DNA of 64,000 nucleotides from Gorsachius magnificus. Its lineage: Eukaryota; Chordata; Aves; Pelecaniformes; Ardeidae. A program made the translations under genes and the position numbers. A model generated the notes under the pieces. It was not told the origin of the DNA. It worked only from the letters and a program-made list of their open reading frames with translations, and ran no database searches. Below, piece after piece: positions 60,740-64,000 of the stretch (its first letter is position 1; every line of letters begins with the position of its first letter). The DNA lies in NCBI GenBank assembly GCA_034008185.1, contig CM067083.1, forward strand, positions 117,202,837 through 117,266,836. The letters run 5' to 3'.

Positions 60740-62545
60740 ACAAACTTCAGCATGGTTAAATAGTAAAGGAGTTTACTGGAAGTGAAAATCCTTCAGAAAA
60801 ATTGAATTTGTATCTACTTAAGACAAATAGAAAAGTATATAACCCTTGGGAAGCTGAATATAAAATTGTAATAAGACAGGCAGAAAAGATTTTGAAGAAC
60901 AACTTGTTAAAGGCATAGAAGCTACTCATAAAGCACGTCAGAAGCAGGAAGTTTGCCAGTGATCACCAGTGGGTGATCAATGTGCATAAAATGCCATTCA
61001 GAAAGCACAAGGTCAGATGATGTGTATGGGAAATAAGCCTGAAAAACTGTCTCAGACTGACTGGACAATGACAGATGTTTCAGAAAAAAAGATAGCAAAT
61101 GGAATATTAACAGTTTTATAGGGTCTTCAATGTGAGATTGCTCAATTAATAACAGGGCTGTATCCTATCCCTTAATTGTTTCCATAGCAGAGAAATGGGA
61201 GGTGGAAAATCTACTAACAGTCTTTAATAAGGCTTTCGGAGTGATCAGGTGAACCACTGACCAGTAACATGTACCCTGGAATTTTGGAAAAATTAAAAAG
61301 AAAAGCAAAAATCACAACAGCAGTAAATATGACATGCGTGGGAAATGTCAACATAATTTCTGTGTAGAGAAGCTGTGTTTCAGAAGGAGTTCTTTGTGGA
61401 TGCCTAAAAGTATGTGGAAAACAGTGATCCAATCTGTGCAGCACTCTTCGATTTCCAAAAGCCATTAGCATGATCTTTCACAAAAGTCTGGGTAAGAGGG
61501 AAGGTACTCTTACAAATTAATACCCAGCATAAGATAGGAAACAAAAGATAGGAATAAACAGTCAGTCTTCACAATGGAGAAAGATTACTAGAGAACCTGT
61601 GCTATTCAGCATATTCAAAAATGATCTGGAAAGGGAGGTAAATAGGTAGAAAAGGCTGTGGATGATACAAAATTATGCAGGATACTTAAATCTAAAGCTG
61701 ACTGTGAGGACTTGCAGAAGGAGCTCATGGCACTGAGTGAATAGCAATAAAATGGAAGATGAAATTCAACGTTGATAAGTGCACATAGGGAAAAAATAAC
61801 GCTAACTATACATACACAATGATGGGCTGTAAATAAGCTATTACTACTCAGGAAAGAGATCTTAGAGTTACTGTGGATACTTCTCTGAAAATATCAACTC
61901 AGTGCTCAGCGGCAGCCAAAAAGGCAATAGAATTGTAGGAATTATTAGGAAAGGAAAAGAGAACAAAACAGAAATCATTTTTATACTGCTATGTAAATAC
62001 ACGCTGTGCTTGCATCTTGAATGCTGTGCAGAGTTTCAGCCACCCCAATTCAGAAAGATTATAGCAAGACTTGAAAAGATACAGAAAAAGCAAGAAAGAC
62101 AATCAGAAGCATGGCCTGTCTCTTCCATGAGAGCATACTGAGATGTCTTAGACATGGCTAAGAAACAAGACAGTTATTGAGTGGGTGAACAGGGTTACAT
62201 ACAAATTACAGACATACCAAGTTTAAGCAAAAGGAGTTGCTTTTTTTGGTACATGGCATGCAAATAAACTTTGGCCTCTTTGCCACAAGATGAGGTTGAG
62301 GAGCAATTAATATAAATACATTTTTAAAACTAGATTTCAAAAATTAACAAATCCAGTGGTCTGAAAACAAAGTCCAGTTCAGAAAACCCCTAGCACGTTT
62401 GCCAGGTGATAAGCAGGGAATAGACTGCTTCATACAGGTGCTGAGTTCCTATGGTCACCCTTGAGCAGTTGTTACAGGGTAGTGTTGCAAATAAGAAAAA
62501 CAACTTAATGGACCATTGGTTTGAGTCTGAATCACTCTTACATTA
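60740..62545 (+). mobile_element. Ancient L3-like CR1 LINE, RT through 3' end
   Basis: Frame-broken translation follows a CR1/L3-type ORF2. A poorly preserved linker (60.74-61.2 kb) comes first, then an L-x-D-F-Q-K-like motif A near 61.45 kb and an EPVLFSIFKNDLE-like motif B region near 61.60 kb. Motif C reads AVDDTKL at about 61655-61675, followed by ADCEDLQKEL, MMGCK, QERDLRVTVD-SLK and STQCSAAAKKA. ARLEKIQKKQERQ (62060-62100) sits where CR1 has ELEKVQRRATR. The 3' end is marked by TAATGGACCATTGGTTTGAG near 62506-62525, which I recall as the L3-type terminal block. Stops and frameshifts abound. Its 5' half overlaps poorly with the 56.65-57.2 kb remnant, so whether both are one split element is open. 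Confidence 0.75.
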
Positions 62546-62579
62546 GAAGAGAGAGAAAGTGCTTCCCCCAAAGATGGTC

Positions 62580-62642
62580 TGCAGTGTGGTGGTTGAGACA
62601 CTGTGCTGGAAATCAGACATTGTGGGTTGAAAACCCATCAAG
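62580..62642 (+). mobile_element. tRNA-like SINE head remnant
   Basis: GTGGTGGTTGAGAC resembles a D-arm/A box, CTGGAAATCAG an anticodon hairpin, and GGGTTGAAAACCCA (62624-62637) a T-arm/B box with one base missing from GGTTCGAAACC. The spacing is tRNA-like. Acceptor ends do not pair, so it is not a functional tRNA. It lies about 35 bp after the L3-like tail, as tRNA-derived SINEs with a LINE partner might, but order and strand only permit, not prove, a link. Confidence 0.4.
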
Positions 62643-64000
62643 GAGTGAAAGGTCTGGACTGTGGCTCCCCAGGTACAGGACCAAACACATCCACCTGTGC
62701 CAGCCAGGACTTCAAAAGGATTAAGCACAGTTTGGCTAAGTGGAGATTAACAACTTTCCTAAATCTGGGCTACAACTAAACATAGATAGGGAAGTTGTGC
62801 CTTTCCTCCATCTTCCATGAAGTACACTTATGAGGAACCCACTGAGTCTTAGACATGCAGAAACTGCTGGAGAAAAGGCACCCCGCATTGCTACCTGGGA
62901 TTTGGGTACTATCGGGGCCAGCAGGCTATCTGCATTTTCTCTTTCATTTTTGGGGGCAGAGCTGCGATCCATGGATAAATGAAACACAACAGAGCACAGA
63001 CCTCCTCCTTTTGATTTAACGCGGGCAGCAGAAGTGGGCAGCTTTTCTACATGTAGCTCAGCTAAGAGAACAACATGCATCTCCATGTCCCTTTTTTAAA
63101 AGCAGAGCAGAGGAGTGTCAGGATGCAGATTCCGCTGCTTTTCCAGGATCTGGCTACAATTATGTTTTGCTCCCAGACCCCTTTTTACCATCTCTCCCTG
63201 CCCCTCCACTTCTTTCTCTGCCCCATCTGACTCCCTGCCTCCAACCTAATCTTCCTCAATGTACAGAAAATTGTCCCATTTTATACTAGCTGAGCCGACT
63301 ACTCACTCTTCGGATCTAAGGGGGAAAAAAAACCAGACTGGAAAAAAACAAAATGAAACAAAGAAAAAAAAAAAAGAGACATAGCTAAACAGGCTACACC
63401 TTTTTCACAGTGTTGGAGCATGAGGAGAATCAGCATCGAAATCACAGGAGGCCACATTAACAAGAACAGTGTTTTACCATCATATCTCTGACTTTTCTTT
63501 ACATTTAAACAGATCAGAATTTTTCTTTGCACAAAATCCTGTTTCCAACCCAGCAGCAGCATGATCAGAAAGATGTAGATGTGCATTGCCTGAACCTTCC
63601 CTTTTAAGATTTCATCTATTCTTCTTAACCTGTTGGACCTCCTGCCAAAACTGTATATGAAGCTGCACCAGAGACAAAATATGCATGTAGTTTCCCTGCA
63701 AAGCTAGCAGACTCAGGATACAAATAAGCAGTGTTCAAAAAAAAACCCCAAACAACAAACCAAACAGGGAGTGTGGATTTGCCTTTGCATGCTCCTGCAA
63801 GACTGGGTGCAGGCTCAGCTACTGTTTTGCAAGAATAGCTTTAATGTATAATATAAGATCAGAGATCTCTGGGGATAAGTTATGCCTCATTACATTTTCA
63901 ATACCATGATCCCTCTGAGACACTGCCTTATAGCGTCTTGAATAGCCCTAGTGTTTAAGTTCAACAGTGTTGCCTGGTAGGCCACTTTAAGCGTTTATGT
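62643..64000. other. Noncoding DNA, no feature recognised
   Basis: Contains a 116-codon minus frame (62736-63086) and a 95-codon minus frame (63299-63586), neither with a recognisable domain. A CT-rich patch lies near 63.18-63.25 kb. The window ends inside this stretch. Confidence 0.5.

Noticed and set aside
1..64000. CRISPR arrays, bacterial operons, rRNA or functional tRNA genes
   Set aside because: No regularly spaced repeats, no dense coding, and no complete RNA gene structure. The repeat content is that of a bird genome.

Overview
The window looks like avian nuclear DNA, intergenic or deep-intronic, with no protein-coding gene I can support. The main evidence is the repeat content. Several CR1-family LINE fragments lie on both strands, two with the short octamer tails (ATTCTGTG or ATTCTATG) typical of bird CR1. 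One solo LTR belongs to a family I recall as widespread in birds. There are very old MIR/CORE-SINE-like and L3-like CR1 remnants, and no Alu, B1 or L1. The DNA is AT-rich by eye and rich in homopolymer and pyrimidine tracts. The open reading frames are short, lack recognisable cellular domains, and are mostly chance frames or frames inside repeats.

Layout. 1-15.3 kb: unique-looking DNA with a (TG)n tract (about 1.4 kb), a C-rich quadruplex-prone tract (3.1 kb), two MIR-like remnants (3.5 and 5.9 kb) and a 207-bp uninterrupted pyrimidine tract (7.9-8.1 kb). 15.3-15.9 kb: a solo LTR on the + strand with a probable 5-bp target duplication, a TATA box and a perfect 10-bp hairpin. 15.9-28 kb: unique DNA with a MIR-like remnant, a weak CR1 tail and small local tandem duplications near 20.8 and 22.7 kb. 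28-42 kb: CR1 fragments at 28.0 (-), 36.3 (+) and 41.5-42.0 kb (-), a run of 20 G at 37.1 kb, and a MIR-like remnant at 39.6 kb.

42-64 kb: the CR1-dense part. It holds an ancient reverse-transcriptase remnant at 43.8-44.2 kb (-), a decayed tail at 45.0 kb (+), the longest young CR1 at 53.5-54.4 kb (+), an old tail followed directly by RT-finger remnants at 56.4-57.2 kb (+), and a long L3-like CR1 at 60.7-62.5 kb (+) followed by a tRNA-like sequence.

There are no operons or interacting genes to describe. The regulatory potential visible is limited to the LTR promoter and possible conserved noncoding DNA, which cannot be recognised from one sequence. I found no convincing new biological system. 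The points most worth checking are the uneven CR1 distribution, the ancient LINE and SINE remnants, several small repeat structures with dyad symmetry, and a few GC-richer stretches with overlapping open frames.
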